Of a stretch of DNA of 64,000 nt, positions 1 through 9,839 are shown one piece after another (positions within the stretch are counted from its first letter, which is position 1; every line of letters starts with the position of its first letter). This DNA is from CAZDAW01 sp964503685 (GTDB taxonomy: Bacteria > Chloroflexota > Anaerolineae > Anaerolineales > Anaerolineaceae): the NCBI GenBank assembly GCA_964503685.1, contig CAZDAW010000005.1, positions 1 to 64,000 on the forward strand. Direction: 5' to 3'. Both the position numbers and the translations under genes were made by a program. Below the pieces are notes generated by a model, which was given only the letters and a program-made list of their open reading frames with translations, ran no database searches and was not told where the DNA came from.

Positions 1-34
1 TTCTTCATAAAAATATAATTGATTCCTTTCGAGT

Positions 35-361
35 TTATTTTTTATACATCTCCGAGAGATATTTAATCAGGATTTCTTGTTCGGAGGACGAGAGTTGAGC
101 GCCTTTTTTAACCATCCTTTCCACTGTACTTTTCCATCCATCAACTGTTTTCTTTTCATTTTCTATTCTTGAAAGATCGTGGCATGATACACAACGTTCC
201 TCCAGCAAAGCTTTTCCCTCAACACTTACTTGCTCCGCCGGAATCTGAGTTTTTTGAGCATCAACAGGTGTGGTGTTCACGTTTGCTTCACTGCACGCAG
301 TTACTAAGGCAACCGCGCCGATTATGAAACCGATAAGTAATGGCAAGGCTTTTCTGAACAT
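35..361 (-). CDS. small c-type cytochrome lipoprotein
   Basis: A 108-residue exported haem protein, probably an electron carrier tethered to the outer face of the membrane. The N-terminus is a hydrophobic signal segment ending in a lipobox-like VTAC, then a short linker, then one CVSCH (CxxCH) covalent haem-binding motif near residue 59 and a short helical C-terminal part, as in mono-haem cytochrome c. An axial Met candidate lies in the VERMVKKG stretch. The start at 361 is chosen over a longer frame from 388 because AAAGGAGG sits at 370-377, eight bases upstream. A TATAAT box lies at 388-393. The redox partner is unknown. Confidence 0.82.
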   Translation of the reverse strand: MFRKALPLLIGFIIGAVALVTACSEANVNTTPVDAQKTQIPAEQVSVEGKALLEERCVSCHDLSRIENEKKTVDGWKSTVERMVKKGAQLSSSEQEILIKYLSEMYKK

Positions 362-387
362 ACAAACGACCTCCTTTCCTGTACTCA

Positions 388-393
388 ATTATA
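388..393 (-). promoter_or_regulatory. -10 element of the cytochrome gene
   Basis: TATAAT on the minus strand, 27 bases upstream of the chosen ATG and ahead of the AAAGGAGG ribosome site. A TTACAG -35 candidate lies 19 bases further upstream, a slightly long spacer. Confidence 0.5.
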
Positions 394-435
394 GTACGGA
401 TAAGAGGTTTAACTGTAAAACCATTGTAATTAAAC

Positions 436-470
436 AATCAAAGCGCCTGTGCTTTTATTCACCAGGCGCT
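436..470 (-). terminator. stem-loop terminator after the flagellin-tail gene
   Basis: Inverted repeat AGCGCCTG (442-449) and CAGGCGCT (463-470). Read on the minus strand it comes 28 bases after the stop at 498 and is followed by TTTGATTGTTT, so it can act as a weak rho-independent terminator. Confidence 0.6.
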
Positions 471-497
471 CTGATAATCGTTGATATCTTCTTAAAA

Positions 498-857
498 TTA
501 TCCCATCAGGGCAAGTATCTGCTGAGGCAACAAATTCGCCTGAGATAAAACCTGACCTGTTTCGAGTTCGCTCACACGCTTGCTGATACTCCCGGCTTCC
601 TGCACAGCGGCGTCGCTGTTCGCGATCTTGCCCCAATTTGCCGTATAGGCTTCAAGCGTTTTCGCATCAAGCGGTTTTGGAGCAACGATCTCCTTTTTGA
701 TGCCTTGACGGTTTTCACCCTTTTCTGCTTCTTCAGATCTGGCTAAAGCCTGTTCACTGTTGATCTGATTGATCTCTTTTTCCTGCGAACGGCGAGTCAA
801 TTCCGCCGCGGCGCCATTAATCAAACTATCATCTTTTGAACTGATACCCACTGCCAT
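498..857 (-). CDS. small protein with flagellin-like C-terminal tail
   Basis: A 119-residue, mostly helical, charged protein without signal peptide or membrane segment. Its last residues, VLSQANLLPQQILALMG, match the pattern that closes bacterial flagellins (VLxxANxxPQxxLxLL), the C-terminal D0 helix used in export and filament packing. The rest (Glu/Lys/Gln-rich, residues 1-85) does not resemble flagellin and there is no N-terminal D0 helix, so this is not a flagellin. The start at 857 is preceded by GGATGGAGG. No flagellar gene is visible within the window. The function is unknown; an export or coiled-coil assembly role is a guess. Confidence 0.72.
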   Translation of the reverse strand: MAVGISSKDDSLINGAAAELTRRSQEKEINQINSEQALARSEEAEKGENRQGIKKEIVAPKPLDAKTLEAYTANWGKIANSDAAVQEAGSISKRVSELETGQVLSQANLLPQQILALMG

Positions 858-990
858 AAAGCCTCCATCCAATAAACAAAATAACGCATCCGATTTTTAT
901 TAAATTGATTATACCAATCGGCAAAAACGAGGCGAATGAAATCTTCATAAATTCATTCTAAAATTCCCGTGTATCTTTCCTAAAAGTATC

Positions 991-1025
991 AAAATAGAGG
1001 CGGCCTCATGAGCCGCCTCTATTTT
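991..1025 (-). terminator. terminator of the giant surface-protein gene
   Basis: A perfect 14-bp inverted repeat (AAAATAGAGGCGGC and its complement, 7-base loop) 38 bases after the stop codon at 1064. A/T tracts on both sides would let it work in both directions. Confidence 0.9.
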
Positions 1026-1063
1026 TCAATCATAGAATAGAACAAGAAACTTGTTTATCGTTT

Positions 1064-4000
1064 TCAGTGAACCTCAATGCGATCAATATTTACCGGTCCT
1101 CCCTTGAGATGAATAATGGTCGCCGTGTGCAATCCATCGCCCAGATTCTCAAACAGTTTTTCCAGTTGAGTTGCTGCACCGTTCTGGTAGATCAACGCCT
1201 GGGCAACCTTTTTATTCGCCGCATCACGAATGACAACGTCCATATACCCATATCCTGCGTTTTGCCAGTAAGTCAACTTGAACGTACTGCCATAGAAGAT
1301 AATACTGGCCCGATCCCCTTTCAAGGTGGATTGCGTCATCGTATTGCCGCTTGCGCCAGCCTGGTTGACAAGCTGCCAGGCGCCTGAATATCCGATCATG
1401 GTCATGTTCGTGTCTTCTGCTGCGCCCGCAGTCATGGTTGCTGTACTGCCCAGAACTTCTATAGCATCCAGGTTGATCACACCGCCTTTATTGGTGACTG
1501 TCAAAACATTAGGACCTGCCGGCAAACCGGTTACAATCCAACGCCGCTGGGATGGAGATCCGCTCTGAGATATTTGAGCCCTTCTTGCCTTGCCATCAGA
1601 GCCTTTCACCTCGATACCCATCACACCATATCCGCTGTCTTGCCAGTAATTCACTATCAACTGGTTGCCGCTGAATATCAGGCTGGCCTTATCACCCTTG
1701 TTGCGAGAAACCGTGATCGTTCCACCGGATGAACCGCCCTGGGCCATTGGTTCCTGCCACAGACCGCCGTAACCGATCTTATCCAGTTCGTTATCTTCGA
1801 CAACGCCTGTGCTGACCGATTGTGGATTGGCGCTGGTTGTTATGGCATCGAAGTTAACCTTTCCACCTTTCAGGTTGGTAAGCGTAATTGTATTGGTACC
1901 GCTGCCCAGGCCGGTCACTTTCCATTGCCGTTTGCCCGCCGAACCTTTTTGATCGATCAAAGCCTTGCGAACGCCGCCGCCTGAGTCAATCACCTCGACG
2001 CCCATCACGTTGAAGATAGAATCCTGCCAGTAACTCAAAGCAAGCTGACCGCCGGTAAACTGGATGACCATCTTATCTTTCTTTGTATCCGACACAGTGA
2101 TCGAACCGCCCGATGCGCCAACCTGGTTAACCGGTCTCTGCCAGAAGCCATCATAAGCCACATTAGCCACGTCCGTATTTTCCACCAGGCTGGTTGCAGC
2201 CGGGACTGCCGCGCCCTGAATCTGGACCGCATCCAGGTTGACTAAGCCGCCTTTGACATTGGTCAACGTCATCACGTGCGTTCCCGATCCCAGGCCATTC
2301 GCCTGCCATTGTAAGATTCCTGAACCGGCGCCCTGGTCAATGACAATTGAGCGCTTTTTCCCGCTGATGCCTTCCAGCTTCACTCCCAGGCTGCCATAAC
2401 GCGCCCCGGCAATATATTGCAGTGCAATCCGGTCGCCGGTGAAGAACAGGGTAGCCTTATCACCTTTCGCTGTGGTCGCTGTATATGTGCCGCCCGATGC
2501 AGTCGCATCGGCGACAGTCTGCCACGTTCCGGAATAAGCCACATTTTCGTAATCATTATCTTCTACTGCAGATAACGTAGCCACTTCACCGCTGTTGCTG
2601 ACCTCAATTGCATCAAAGTTGACAACACCGCCTTCTGTATTGGTCAGGATCACTGTGTGCTCGCCGTTCCCAAGATCAGCGACGCTCCAACGCTTCTGAC
2701 CAGAACCCGCTCCCTGATCCAATTGAATGGTACGGATGCCCTTCGGAGCGCCCGATACATTTTCAACTCTGACGCCCAGCGTCTTGTAACCGCTGGCCGC
2801 CCAGTACACCAGCGTCAACCGATTGCCGCTGAATTTTATAATCGCCTTGTCGCCTTTATAGATCGATTCAGTGATCGTTCCACTCGATGCGCCTGCCACT
2901 GCTTCCGGTTTTTGCCACCCGCCCTGGTAAGATACATATTCTGTACTCGTATCTTCCACCGTTCCAACACCTGCCGGCGAAACACTCGCATTACTGAAGA
3001 CAACCGCATCCAGCGATACGGGTTTTCCTTTGACGTTCTTCAAAGTCAAGATATGCTCCCCGCTCCCTAAACCGGCGATGCTCCACTGTCGCTGCTTGGC
3101 GCTCCCATTCTGGCTAATTTGCGTTTTGAACGTTGATTTACCGCCGCCGGTGATCCCGTCAATCTGAAGCCCCAGGTCGCCGTAACCGCTTCCAAGCCAA
3201 TACTGCAGGGTCAACCGCTCACCTGTAAAGTTGATAATTGCCTTATCTTCTTTCTTGGTTGACAGTGTATATGTACCGCCTGATGCATTGGCGTCAGCGG
3301 TCGGTTTTTGCCATGAACCAGTATAAGCGATGTAATTCAGGTTGCTATCTTCGACTGTTCCCAATCCTGTGTTAGTTCGCGCATCGGCAATTAAGAGCGA
3401 ATCGATATTGACCGACCCGCCGCCAATATTGGTCATCGTAATACTATGCATACCGGGCCCCAAATCAGCAATTTGCCACTGCTGCTGTGAAGGGCTGCCT
3501 CTCTGATCAAGATCATATTTGGCAACGCCGCCTTTTGCCGTGGGAACGCCATCGATTTCAATGCGCATCTTTCCGCTTGAAGCGCCTTGCCAGTAGATCA
3601 ACGTCAACCGTTGCCCGACAAAAGTTACTTTTGCTTTATCGCCTTTCTTATCTGATGAGGTGATACTGTTGCCGACTGTATCCGGTATGGTTTTCCAATA
3701 CCCTTGATAGGCAATATTAACGAATTGGTTATCTTCAACGATGCCGATGTCGGCTGTCTCTGTACTGCCAGTAATCGTGATTGAATCGAGTGTAACGTTG
3801 CCTTTCTTGCTGATATTCGTCAGGGTGAGATCATGTTCACCATTGCCTAATCCAATGACGCTCCATTGGCCAATCGAATCGGATCCCTTTTGGTTGATAC
3901 GCATTTTCAGCGTCGAACCACCCACATTGGTAATCTCAACATCCATCAAGCCGTAGGCTTTACTTTGGTGGTACCGTAAGGTCAGCCGGTCGCCTGTGAA

Positions 4001-4975
4001 ATGGAGTTTTGCCGTATCGCCCTTGCGGGTCGAGGCAGTTACCGTTCCTCCAGATGCATTGCTCATGTTAATCGGTTTTTGCCAGAATCCCTCATACTTC
4101 AAGTTGGTTATCTGGTTATCTTCAACCGTGACATCCAGGTCAGTCAAAGTAAGGGGCTGGTTATATACGACAACAGCGTCCAGGTTGACTCTTTTGCCCT
4201 GCACGTTCGTAACAATCATTTGGTGATTGGTATCACCCAAACCCGCAACATGTATTTGCTGCACTGATAACGGCCCGGCCTCGCTGAATTGCACCGTCCG
4301 GGTGCCGCCGTTGACATTTGTAAAGGTCAATGAAACAATACCGTAACCCGGCTTTTGCTGGAATTGCAGCACAACCCGGTCACCTGTGAAATCAAGCGTT
4401 GCCTGATCGCCTTTTTTCAAGGAAGTTGTCAGTGTACCGTTGTTCACATCTGCCAGGCCCACAGTAGGCATCCAGAAGCCATTATAGGCAATTCGCGCCG
4501 TATCCTCATCATCAACCACAAGACCAGCCGTAGCAGCAACTGGCGGGCGCAGCGTGGCAATACCATCAAGACTGACCGTGCCTTTTTTACTCACGTTCGT
4601 CAGCGTCATAATATGCTCGCCTTTGCCCAAGCCAATGACACTCCAGCGTTGCTGCGCCACCTTGCCATATTGCGGTATGATAACTTTGACGCTGCTGCCT
4701 CGCAATTCGAGGGGTAAAGTTGTTTCCGAACCATCTGGGCCGACCATTGGCATCGACTTGGGCGTTCCGGTCACATCGGTTATCTCTACCTGAAGATTAC
4801 CCTTGGTGCGTGACAGATAATAGAACAATGAAAGCCGGTCGCCGCGGAAGGTCAGTGAGACTGTTGCGCCGCGTTTCGGCGTTGAACTCAAGGTATCCGA
4901 AAATGCTCCAACCACTGTGGTCTGATTCCAGGCCGGGTTGTAAATGAATTCGGGATCCCGATCATCGTAATAGAA
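1064..4975 (-). repeat. ten tandem ~125-residue repeats in the giant protein
   Basis: About 3.9 kb encodes ten diverged copies of one module. The common pattern is VEDxxxxxIAYxGxWQ, then ASGGT, then KGDKAxxxFTGxRLTLxYW, then GYGxMxVxI, then QxGSxxQRQWxxxGLGSGxH, then TLTNxKGGxVNLDAIxV. The layout resembles beta-sandwich, carbohydrate-binding-like modules of bacterial surface proteins. The first copy (after about residue 1580) and the last are the most diverged. The copies differ enough that recombination between them should be limited. Confidence 0.85.
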
Positions 4976-7900
4976 TTCTCCCAGAGATTCGAATTCAGCC
5001 GCACCCATGTCACAATCACTGCCGACTGGACGGGCGTAATTTCTCTGATCAACAGTATTCGTTCCGCCATTGACCATTCTACAGGTTCCTGCATCAATCG
5101 CTGGACTGCGGGCAATGAGCGGTACAACCGCCAGCTCGCCCGGCTTACTGGTAATTTCACCGATTTTCGGATCTTTATTGGTAACATCGCCGGTTGCATT
5201 GAAACTTCCGATTCCCGGGTTTTTCACCATATTGAATCCAAGGGAAGTAATCGAACCAGCAGCCTCTTTCTTCGCCGTTCCAACCACATTATCAGCCAGC
5301 AGCGAATTGATCATCTTCGTTGTCGCAGAAGATGAACCATATATACCGCCGCCTTCTCCGCTCCCGTTCTTGTCATTATCCGCTTTGTTGGCAACGAAAG
5401 TGTTGCTGTCAACCGCCAGCGTTTCTGCAAGTTGAGCAAGTCCACCGCCATCTGTGTTGGCTGTATTTCCATAGAAAGTAACATTCTGGACCGCTGCCGG
5501 ACCCTCATTGTATAAACCACCGCCGGCCTCTCCGGCTGTGTTACTTCTTATCAACGCCCCCTTCACACTCAATGTCCCAACATTATGAATACCGCCGCCG
5601 CTGCCAACTGCCGCATTCTCGACAACACTCGTCTGAACCAGGGTCAGGCTGCCATCATTATAAATCGCGCCGCCAGTCAAATTCGCATTGTTTCCACGCA
5701 ATGTGCTGCCAGAAATGGTTGCCGTTCCGTGATTGATAATTACACCACCCTGATCGGCAAGTCCATTGAATAACGTCAATCCATTCAACTGCACTGTAGA
5801 TCCATTGGCAATTTCAAAAGCCCTGTTGGCGTGGTTGCCGCTGATGCTCGCCGGCCCGCTTATCGTTAGATTTTTATCCAGAAGGATTTGTCCGGCGGTC
5901 AGAACAATCGTTTCACTATCCAATGATGGGTCAAAAGTAATTTCATCACCTGGCTTTGCATCCGTAATGATCTGCCGCAAAGACCCTGAAGCGAGTGTAT
6001 CACTGCTGAGGGTAACAACAGTCCCTCTGATTTGGAAAACCTCTCCAACAACAATCCCACCGCGTGGATCTGATAACATGAGTGTAAAATCATCGTTCGG
6101 ATCAAATACTGCTGCGTTATGCTGGTAAACAACTTTACCACTGTCAATATCCGCCTGAGTAAAGGAACCATCCACAGTCAGAACCACACCGCCATTCAGC
6201 ACATCGCCGTTGACAGGAGGGGTAGTCAGGTAGTACGTCAATACAGTATCTTCAGGGTCTGGATCCGTTGCCCTGAGAGATGTATTTAGAATTGGAATAG
6301 ACTGACCTCGTTCCGTGAGAACAACACCGGTATTGGTCACCACTTCAGGGGGACGATTATCGCCAATTGTGATATTAAACTGAGTTACCGGCGAAACCCC
6401 ACCCCGTGTATCACTGATTGTAAAGCTGAAGCTATCCGCAATTTCAGACCCGCCGTTATGCTGGTAATAAATCTGATTGGTTGCCAAATCTTCATTCGTA
6501 AAGACCCCGCCCACAGACATTCCAACATTGTTTTTCTTCAAAGTTCCATAATCCGGAAGATCAGTTATCGTAAAAGTCAACGTGGCGCTGGCGTCATCCT
6601 GATCCATTGCCAGTAAATTGATACTGCGAATGACAATGCCGAAAGTACGTCCGACTGTAATACCGGTATTGTAGCGTGTCGTTGGCAGATCGTTAACATC
6701 GACAATGGATATCGCAAACGAATCTGCAAAGGTACCGCCATTGCCGTCATCTGTTTCTACCCGAACATAATAGGTATTTTTCGCCTCGTAATCAAGATTA
6801 ACGGCTGTTTGCAGTTGGTCGCCGCTGATCGTAAACGAAGCATTATCGGTATCGCCATTGCCTTCGACCAGACTGTACGTAAATGCGCCGTTGTCGACGT
6901 CAGTCGTGGTTAACGCACCGATGCTCGTTCCGATCGGTACGTTTTCATTGACAGTCGAATTGCTCAAATTGATCGCCGTAGGCGCATCATTGACCGGCGT
7001 CACCGTCAAAGCGAAAGACACATTTTCCGGGCCAGCGCCTGCCGGGTCATCGAGATTGAACGTAAAGCTGTCGGATGTTGCTTCATTGCCGCTATGCTGG
7101 TAGGTTATCAGGGAATTATTGATATCTGCCTGGGTAAACGTCCCACCGGCGTTCAGCTGCGTCCCGTTTTTCTTGAGTACACCGTTGACCGGCGCAGATT
7201 GAATTGTGAACGTCAATTGAACGGCTGTGTTGTCATGATCGCTGGCGGCTAATTTCGCGCTTGTAATCGTGACTGTTCCCCCCTCCTGAGTTGTTGCCCC
7301 AAGGTTGGTTCCCACAACTGGAGGATCATTGACAGTCAAGCCGAAAGTAATCGAGTTACTTAAAGAACCGTCGCTGACCCCCACCGTTATTTCTGCCGAT
7401 CCATACTGACCGGCCGCCGGCGTAACCGTCACTGTTCGGTTTGCGCCGCTGCCGCCGAAGACGATATTTTCAAGAGGAACCAGTGTGAGGTTGGATGAAT
7501 TCTTCGACAATGTCAGGCTGCCAATAGCCGTATCCACATCGCCGATTGTGAACGGCAGCGCGCCTGTGCTTGTACCGCCATTTATTGTCAGGTCGTCAAT
7601 ATCCGTAATCGTCGGCGCATCATTGACCGCAATGACATTCAGAATGAATGTATCGCTAACGCTTCCGCCCTGCCCATCGTTGGTTGTTATAGTAATTACG
7701 GATGTGCCAGTCTGATCCAAAGCCGGCGTGATAACTACCGAACGATTTGCCCCCGATCCGCTGATGGCAATATTTTCATTCGGTACGAGCGTTTCGTTGG
7801 CAGAGCTGCCAGTTACAGTGAAACCAGGGTCGTAGAGATCAGTGTCAATATCATTGACTGTAAATGGAATCGGAATTGTTGGCGTATCTTCATTTACAGC

Positions 7901-9715
7901 TTTATCAGAGATGTTTGAAATTGTCGGAGGATCATCAACCGGGTTAACAGTCAAAACAAATGAGGCTCGCCTGACATGTGTGTTTTCACTGCCCGAGGCA
8001 GGTGGAATTGGGCCATCCCACACATAAACTGTGATCCTGGCCGATCCACTCAGATTAGCAGCAGGCGAAACCTGAATCGTTCGATTCGCACAACTTCCAC
8101 CCAATGTAATTCCTGATAAAGGAACAAGCGTGAGATTGGAAGATTTCGCGGTGATGCTCATCGATGCGCTGCAAACATCCGTATCGCCATCAGCAATGGT
8201 ATAACTCAATACGCCGGTATTTGTATCTTCGTCGATCGCTCTGTCGGTTGGAAAACCGCTGATCGTTGACGGCAGACCAGGAGCAATTCTGTTCGTAAAT
8301 GTAATGATCTGCTCAAAACTTTCCGCCGGCGGCGGCGTTCCGTCGTCAGTCGTTCTGACTCGGATCGAATAAGATTGGCCATCAGCATAAGTGATACCTT
8401 CCACCGTTTGTAATTCGTTCGTGTCGCTTGGGATGATAAATTGACTGTTATCTGTATCACCCTCGCCAGCAACTAATTCATACGTATAGCTGCTGCTGTC
8501 CACATCGGTGGTTGAGAATGTTCCTATTAACGACCCGGCTTCCGGCGCAGTTTCCGGAAGATTGTATTGTGTCATTTCAATTGCAGTTGGTGCATTGTTT
8601 ACCGGAGTGATCGTGATAGTTTTAATCGCGGTCAGGTGAAGGGGAGGGTTATCCCCTGGCGAGTCGCCGTATTCCACCATGAAACCCGCCGGTGTATCGT
8701 GCGCAGACGTCCCGCCAGTGACCGGAATATCATTCCACCGGCTGAACTCATCCGCCGCCCATACATGCCCATAATCCTCATTGGTAGAGTTATTCGGCTC
8801 GCCAGGATACCAATGTGCATAGCCGGTTCCTTCAGGTGGATTAACAACCGATCCACCGGCAAGTCCACTCCAGAACTTCGTTCCAACTCCGCCATTTGCC
8901 AGGCCTTCAGGCCCGGTAACCCAACGCCAGTCCCCTTCAGTCGTCTGGTCAGACGCCCCGATCCAACCCATAAATTGACCAACCTTGGTCTTGATATAGT
9001 CGCTTTCTGCCTGCGATGTAATCGTAGCCAGATAACCGCGCATCCCATAAAGCATGTTATAGTCTTTTTGAGCTTCTGTCTTCGCTCCACTCCACAGACA
9101 ATAAAGCGTTCCCTTGGTTGCGTAATCCGGATAATTCACCGAGGAAGAGCGCTGGGCGGTGGATAAACTTGCGCAATTTGTCGGATACGCCGTGGTATTG
9201 TAAGCAATAAAGCGGTAATAGTGGTTGGTATCCGGGAAATAGTCGTTATTCGCCCCGATTACGAAAGTGACCGTGCGTTCAGCCGTATCAGGATTTTGGC
9301 TGGTGTTTTTATACTTAATATTGCGGAAGGCAGCCTGAAAATCAGCGGCATTGCCGCCGCCTGACTTTGTTAAAGTCAAAACTCCCGTCGCGCTGTTGTA
9401 AGTCCCGGTGACGCCATTAGTCGGCGTATAAACCAGAACGTCCTGATCGGCTTTGAAATTATTGGTGATCGACACCTTGGCGCCAGGCATATTTGAACCG
9501 CCGCCCGTCACAGTAATCCCTGCATCGACCGCAACCGGGGTGTTATCAATATTTTCTATATAATTTGTGCTTCCCTCGGTTGTATATACTTCAGGCAACG
9601 GATCCTCAGCGCGCGCAACAGACGCGCCAGAGAAAAAGCTGACTGCCACGATCAATGCCAGTATCGTTCTGATGAACATACTCATAATCTTTGATCGGTC
9701 AAAAGTGTTATTCAT
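1064..9715 (-). CDS. giant secreted multidomain adhesin-like protein (2883 aa)
   Basis: A very large exported surface or matrix protein. Order: signal peptide 1-36 (cleavage near ARA/ED); a beta domain to about 160; a C-type-lectin-like domain at about 165-351 (GYLATITSQAESDYI, WIGASD, HWYPGEPNN, RWND); cadherin-like/Ig-like repeats at about 360-1220 with NDAPT and DVDxxxFTYSLV motifs; a right-handed beta-helix at about 1232-1580 (GGAIYND, GGGIHN, GGGLYNE rungs); then ten ~125-residue repeats to the C-terminus. The start is supported by AGGAGG. There is no LPXTG, PEP-CTERM, membrane anchor or type IX tail. Lectin and cadherin parts suggest adhesion to glycans or cells. Expression appears controlled by a riboswitch in the leader. 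Adhesin is an inference from architecture. Confidence 0.88.
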   Translation of the reverse strand: MNNTFDRSKIMSMFIRTILALIVAVSFFSGASVARAEDPLPEVYTTEGSTNYIENIDNTPVAVDAGITVTGGGSNMPGAKVSITNNFKADQDVLVYTPTNGVTGTYNSATGVLTLTKSGGGNAADFQAAFRNIKYKNTSQNPDTAERTVTFVIGANNDYFPDTNHYYRFIAYNTTAYPTNCASLSTAQRSSSVNYPDYATKGTLYCLWSGAKTEAQKDYNMLYGMRGYLATITSQAESDYIKTKVGQFMGWIGASDQTTEGDWRWVTGPEGLANGGVGTKFWSGLAGGSVVNPPEGTGYAHWYPGEPNNSTNEDYGHVWAADEFSRWNDIPVTGGTSAHDTPAGFMVEYGDSPGDNPPLHLTAIKTITITPVNNAPTAIEMTQYNLPETAPEAGSLIGTFSTTDVDSSSYTYELVAGEGDTDNSQFIIPSDTNELQTVEGITYADGQSYSIRVRTTDDGTPPPAESFEQIITFTNRIAPGLPSTISGFPTDRAIDEDTNTGVLSYTIADGDTDVCSASMSITAKSSNLTLVPLSGITLGGSCANRTIQVSPAANLSGSARITVYVWDGPIPPASGSENTHVRRASFVLTVNPVDDPPTISNISDKAVNEDTPTIPIPFTVNDIDTDLYDPGFTVTGSSANETLVPNENIAISGSGANRSVVITPALDQTGTSVITITTNDGQGGSVSDTFILNVIAVNDAPTITDIDDLTINGGTSTGALPFTIGDVDTAIGSLTLSKNSSNLTLVPLENIVFGGSGANRTVTVTPAAGQYGSAEITVGVSDGSLSNSITFGLTVNDPPVVGTNLGATTQEGGTVTITSAKLAASDHDNTAVQLTFTIQSAPVNGVLKKNGTQLNAGGTFTQADINNSLITYQHSGNEATSDSFTFNLDDPAGAGPENVSFALTVTPVNDAPTAINLSNSTVNENVPIGTSIGALTTTDVDNGAFTYSLVEGNGDTDNASFTISGDQLQTAVNLDYEAKNTYYVRVETDDGNGGTFADSFAISIVDVNDLPTTRYNTGITVGRTFGIVIRSINLLAMDQDDASATLTFTITDLPDYGTLKKNNVGMSVGGVFTNEDLATNQIYYQHNGGSEIADSFSFTISDTRGGVSPVTQFNITIGDNRPPEVVTNTGVVLTERGQSIPILNTSLRATDPDPEDTVLTYYLTTPPVNGDVLNGGVVLTVDGSFTQADIDSGKVVYQHNAAVFDPNDDFTLMLSDPRGGIVVGEVFQIRGTVVTLSSDTLASGSLRQIITDAKPGDEITFDPSLDSETIVLTAGQILLDKNLTISGPASISGNHANRAFEIANGSTVQLNGLTLFNGLADQGGVIINHGTATISGSTLRGNNANLTGGAIYNDGSLTLVQTSVVENAAVGSGGGIHNVGTLSVKGALIRSNTAGEAGGGLYNEGPAAVQNVTFYGNTANTDGGGLAQLAETLAVDSNTFVANKADNDKNGSGEGGGIYGSSSATTKMINSLLADNVVGTAKKEAAGSITSLGFNMVKNPGIGSFNATGDVTNKDPKIGEITSKPGELAVVPLIARSPAIDAGTCRMVNGGTNTVDQRNYARPVGSDCDMGAAEFESLGEFYYDDRDPEFIYNPAWNQTTVVGAFSDTLSSTPKRGATVSLTFRGDRLSLFYYLSRTKGNLQVEITDVTGTPKSMPMVGPDGSETTLPLELRGSSVKVIIPQYGKVAQQRWSVIGLGKGEHIMTLTNVSKKGTVSLDGIATLRPPVAATAGLVVDDEDTARIAYNGFWMPTVGLADVNNGTLTTSLKKGDQATLDFTGDRVVLQFQQKPGYGIVSLTFTNVNGGTRTVQFSEAGPLSVQQIHVAGLGDTNHQMIVTNVQGKRVNLDAVVVYNQPLTLTDLDVTVEDNQITNLKYEGFWQKPINMSNASGGTVTASTRKGDTAKLHFTGDRLTLRYHQSKAYGLMDVEITNVGGSTLKMRINQKGSDSIGQWSVIGLGNGEHDLTLTNISKKGNVTLDSITITGSTETADIGIVEDNQFVNIAYQGYWKTIPDTVGNSITSSDKKGDKAKVTFVGQRLTLIYWQGASSGKMRIEIDGVPTAKGGVAKYDLDQRGSPSQQQWQIADLGPGMHSITMTNIGGGSVNIDSLLIADARTNTGLGTVEDSNLNYIAYTGSWQKPTADANASGGTYTLSTKKEDKAIINFTGERLTLQYWLGSGYGDLGLQIDGITGGGKSTFKTQISQNGSAKQRQWSIAGLGSGEHILTLKNVKGKPVSLDAVVFSNASVSPAGVGTVEDTSTEYVSYQGGWQKPEAVAGASSGTITESIYKGDKAIIKFSGNRLTLVYWAASGYKTLGVRVENVSGAPKGIRTIQLDQGAGSGQKRWSVADLGNGEHTVILTNTEGGVVNFDAIEVSNSGEVATLSAVEDNDYENVAYSGTWQTVADATASGGTYTATTAKGDKATLFFTGDRIALQYIAGARYGSLGVKLEGISGKKRSIVIDQGAGSGILQWQANGLGSGTHVMTLTNVKGGLVNLDAVQIQGAAVPAATSLVENTDVANVAYDGFWQRPVNQVGASGGSITVSDTKKDKMVIQFTGGQLALSYWQDSIFNVMGVEVIDSGGGVRKALIDQKGSAGKRQWKVTGLGSGTNTITLTNLKGGKVNFDAITTSANPQSVSTGVVEDNELDKIGYGGLWQEPMAQGGSSGGTITVSRNKGDKASLIFSGNQLIVNYWQDSGYGVMGIEVKGSDGKARRAQISQSGSPSQRRWIVTGLPAGPNVLTVTNKGGVINLDAIEVLGSTATMTAGAAEDTNMTMIGYSGAWQLVNQAGASGNTMTQSTLKGDRASIIFYGSTFKLTYWQNAGYGYMDVVIRDAANKKVAQALIYQNGAATQLEKLFENLGDGLHTATIIHLKGGPVNIDRIEVH

Positions 9716-9786
9716 TTTGTACCTCCTTGGTACTCTGCCTTCCTTGCATTATTTTCCTTTTTTCAAGCAGATGATTACCTAACAAT

Positions 9787-9814
9787 AAAAAACGGACCCA
9801 CAAAACAGAGTCCG
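9787..9814 (-). terminator. leader terminator (riboswitch expression platform)
   Basis: On the minus strand CGGACTC pairs with GGGTCCG around an 8-base loop and runs directly into six T. It lies between the GEMM aptamer and the start codon of the giant gene, about 70 bases before the ATG. It is therefore placed to stop transcription early depending on ligand binding. Confidence 0.8.
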
Positions 9815-9839
9815 CACGAAATAAATATACCTCAAAATG

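Noticed and set aside
1064..4975. Tandem repeats as a CRISPR or DNA-level satellite
   Set aside because: The repetition is at protein level with ~390-base, diverged units inside one open frame; no short direct repeats with spacers occur.
8567..9166. 199-codon frame on the plus strand opposite the giant gene
   Set aside because: It is antisense to the lectin-like domain, has no ribosome site and no recognisable protein features; a shadow of the real gene.
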